Positions 5,337-6,707 of a stretch of 6,707 bases of DNA are shown one piece after another (positions within the stretch are counted from its first letter, which is position 1; the number at the start of each line of letters is the position of its first letter). The stretch is from Bacteroidales bacterium (GTDB lineage Bacteria; Bacteroidota; Bacteroidia; Bacteroidales; UBA932). Under the pieces are notes generated by a model. That model was not told where the DNA came from. It did not search any database and was given only the letters and a program-made list of their open reading frames with translations. A program made the position numbers and the translations under genes. The DNA lies in the NCBI GenBank assembly GCA_017551405.1, contig JAFZLP010000198.1, forward strand, positions 1 to 6,707, read 5' to 3'.

Positions 5337-6335
5337 ATGGCTAATATCACAGCAGCAGATGTAATGAAGCTCCGCAAGATGACGTCCGCGGGCATGATGG
5401 ATTGCAAGAAGGCCCTCATCGAGGCCGACGGCGATTTCAACAAGGCCGTTGACATCATCCGCGAAAAGGGTAAGCTCGTTGCCGCCAAGCGCGCAGACCG
5501 CGAAACCTCCGAGGGTGCCGTGAAGTCCCGCATCGAAGGCGGCCGCGCCATCCTCGTTTGCCTTGGCTGCGAGACTGACTTCGTCGCCCGCACCGAAGGC
5601 TTCCAGGCTCTTGCAGATGAAATTGCAGACGTTGCCTTCAAGAATTTCCCCGCCGATGTCGAGGCTCTCAAGGCCTGCAAGATGAACGACGGCGAAACCA
5701 TCGAGAAGGAAATCGAGGTGTTCACCGGCAAGACCGGCGAAAAGCTCTCTCTGGTTTACTACGGAAAGGTTGAGGCTCCCTTCGTGTATGCCTACATCCA
5801 CAAGCTCACCGGCAAGCTCGGCGCCATCGTCGGCTTCAACAAGAGCGTTTCCGAAGAGCTTGCAAAGGGCATCGCCATGCAGGTGGCTTCCATGAACCCC
5901 GTCGCCATCTCTCCCGAGGACGTCTCGCAGGAGATGCTCGACAAGGAGTTCAAGGTGGCAGTGGAAAAGACCAAGGAAGAGCTCGTCCGCAAGGCCGTTG
6001 ACGCCGCCCTGAGCAAGGCCGGCATCAACCCCGCCCATGTAGACAGCGAGGCTCACATCGAGTCCAACACCGCCAAGGGCTGGCTCACTCCCGAGCAGGC
6101 CAACCAGGCCCGCGAGATCATCAAGACCGTCGGCGAGCAGAAGGCCGCCAGCCTTCCCGCCCAGATGGTCGAGAATATCGCCAAAGGCCGCGTCCAGAAG
6201 TTCCTCAAGGAGAGCACCCTCACCGAGCAGGAATATCAGATGGCGGACGACAAGATCAGCGTGAAGGATGCGATGGCCAAGGCCGACAAGGAGGCCAAGG
6301 TGGTCGACTTCAAGCGCGTCAGCCTGAGCGACTAA
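5337..6335 (+). CDS. tsf: Elongation factor Ts
   Basis: EF-Ts is the guanine-nucleotide exchange factor that recharges EF-Tu from GDP to GTP form. It has 332 residues, longer than E. coli Tsf (283) but about the length I recall for Bacteroides. The N-terminal UBA-like part has VMKLRKMTSAGMMDCKKAL (9-27). The key EF-Tu contact CETDFVAR is at 78-85, in the canonical T-D-F-V form. The core continues with VEAPFVYAYIH (145-155), GKLGAIVGF (159-167) and IAMQVASMNP (179-188). A long charged helical stretch (about 200-290) accounts for most of the extra length. The ATG lies 27 nt after the rpsB stop in an A-rich leader. rpsB-tsf is a classical operon pair, and here tsf is last, followed by a strong terminator. 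Confidence 0.98.
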   Translation: MANITAADVMKLRKMTSAGMMDCKKALIEADGDFNKAVDIIREKGKLVAAKRADRETSEGAVKSRIEGGRAILVCLGCETDFVARTEGFQALADEIADVAFKNFPADVEALKACKMNDGETIEKEIEVFTGKTGEKLSLVYYGKVEAPFVYAYIHKLTGKLGAIVGFNKSVSEELAKGIAMQVASMNPVAISPEDVSQEMLDKEFKVAVEKTKEELVRKAVDAALSKAGINPAHVDSEAHIESNTAKGWLTPEQANQAREIIKTVGEQKAASLPAQMVENIAKGRVQKFLKESTLTEQEYQMADDKISVKDAMAKADKEAKVVDFKRVSLSD

Positions 6336-6353
6336 CTCCAGCTTCGTCAAATG

Positions 6354-6387
6354 AAAAGCCGGTTCACGATTGTGGGCCGGTTTTTTT
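6354..6387 (+). terminator. Rho-independent terminator of the ribosomal protein/tsf operon
   Basis: A 14-bp stem pairs 6354-6367 (AAAAGCCGGTTCAC) with 6372-6385 (GTGGGCCGGTTTTT), with three G-T pairs and a GATT loop (6368-6371). The descending arm runs into seven consecutive T (6381-6387). It starts 18 nt after the tsf stop. Confidence 0.92.
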
Positions 6388-6412
6388 GTGTCCATAATTC
6401 GGTTTAAATCGC

Positions 6413-6420
6413 CATCTTTG
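6413..6420 (+). promoter_or_regulatory. Weak -7-like element just before the last gene
   Basis: CATCTTTG is a one-mismatch fit to TAnnTTTG and is followed by C. No TTTG lies at the usual distance; the nearest, 6385-6388, is 24 bp upstream inside the terminator U-tract. If used, transcription would start within a few bases of the ATG at 6427, giving a nearly leaderless mRNA. Confidence 0.3.
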
Positions 6421-6426
6421 CAGTGT

Positions 6427-6707
6427 ATGAAAAAGATACTGTTGAAAATAGTCGCCATCCTTATTCTTGTGGCCGCGCTCGTGTGCGTGTTCGCATGGGA
6501 TGTCAACCGCCTCCAGGGGGCTTACATGAAAATCGCCCGTTTTGAAAACCGCATAAAAGGTATTGACGGAATAACCGGCGCCTCGCAGGCAAAGGTGCTG
6601 GACGATGCCAGGAGGCACTCCGCCGGGATCAGGTCCATCGTCGGCACATCTCCGGACAAAGAAAACGGGAAAAGGCTTGCCGCGATTATCTGGCAGTACG
6701 GCCAGGA
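6427..6707 (+). CDS. Unidentified membrane-anchored or secreted protein (N-terminal part)
   Basis: The frame is open for 93 codons from ATG 6427 to the window edge. It begins MKKILLKIVAILILVAALVC, a Lys-rich start followed by one hydrophobic stretch (about 4-23). This is either a signal peptide, with a possible signal peptidase I site after VFA (21-23), or an N-terminal anchor. C20 is not in a good lipobox (ALVC). The rest seen, from WDVNRLQGAYMKIARFENR to IIWQYGQ, is a polar, probably helical region facing the periplasm. I do not recognise a family. The gene follows the tsf terminator and so is a separate transcription unit. The start is supported by the signal-like N-terminus; there is no Shine-Dalgarno. 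Confidence 0.72.
   Translation, partial: MKKILLKIVAILILVAALVCVFAWDVNRLQGAYMKIARFENRIKGIDGITGASQAKVLDDARRHSAGIRSIVGTSPDKENGKRLAAIIWQYGQ

Noticed and set aside
5322..6506. A 394-codon open frame on the minus strand across tsf and the terminator
   Set aside because: It lies antisense to an unmistakable tsf and runs through the terminator. Its Leu/Gly/Asp/His-rich composition is what the opposite strand of a GC-rich, C-ending-codon gene produces.

Overview
The window reads as ordinary core-genome DNA from a fairly GC-rich member of the Bacteroidetes, most likely order Bacteroidales. The evidence for this is threefold. The ribosomal protein, Tsf, PyrH and Frr sequences look Bacteroides-like. The promoters fit the Bacteroidetes consensus (TTTG, about 19-20 bp, then TAnnTTTG). 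The start codons are preceded by A-rich stretches with no GGAGG-type Shine-Dalgarno. No mobile element, CRISPR array, tRNA or rRNA was seen.

Left part (1-2507): after the C-terminal tail of an unidentified plus-strand gene, three minus-strand genes form one compact cluster read right to left: pyrH (UMP kinase), frr (ribosome recycling factor) and lpxK (lipid A 4'-kinase). The gaps are 16 nt and 1 nt. lpxK starts at GTG directly after the frr stop, so translational coupling is likely.

Middle (2508-3444): a short divergent region holds two face-to-face, overlapping promoter candidates. One serves pyrH and the other a di-heme cytochrome b subunit of succinate dehydrogenase/fumarate reductase. 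The flavoprotein and iron-sulfur genes that usually follow this subunit are absent. The rplM promoter begins four bases after its stop codon and is followed by an inverted repeat.

Right part (3445-6387): rplM-rpsI-rpsB-tsf form a translation operon (L13, S9, S2, EF-Ts), closed by a strong intrinsic terminator. The 158-nt gap before rpsB has no promoter I can defend but several small GC-rich stem-loops, so it is a candidate autoregulatory leader for rpsB-tsf. Past the terminator, a membrane-anchored or secreted protein of unknown function begins and runs off the window.

I did not find a convincing new biological system. The best leads are the rpsB leader, the cytochrome b gene standing apart from its partners, the face-to-face promoters, the inverted repeat at the rplM start site, and a basic insertion in LpxK.
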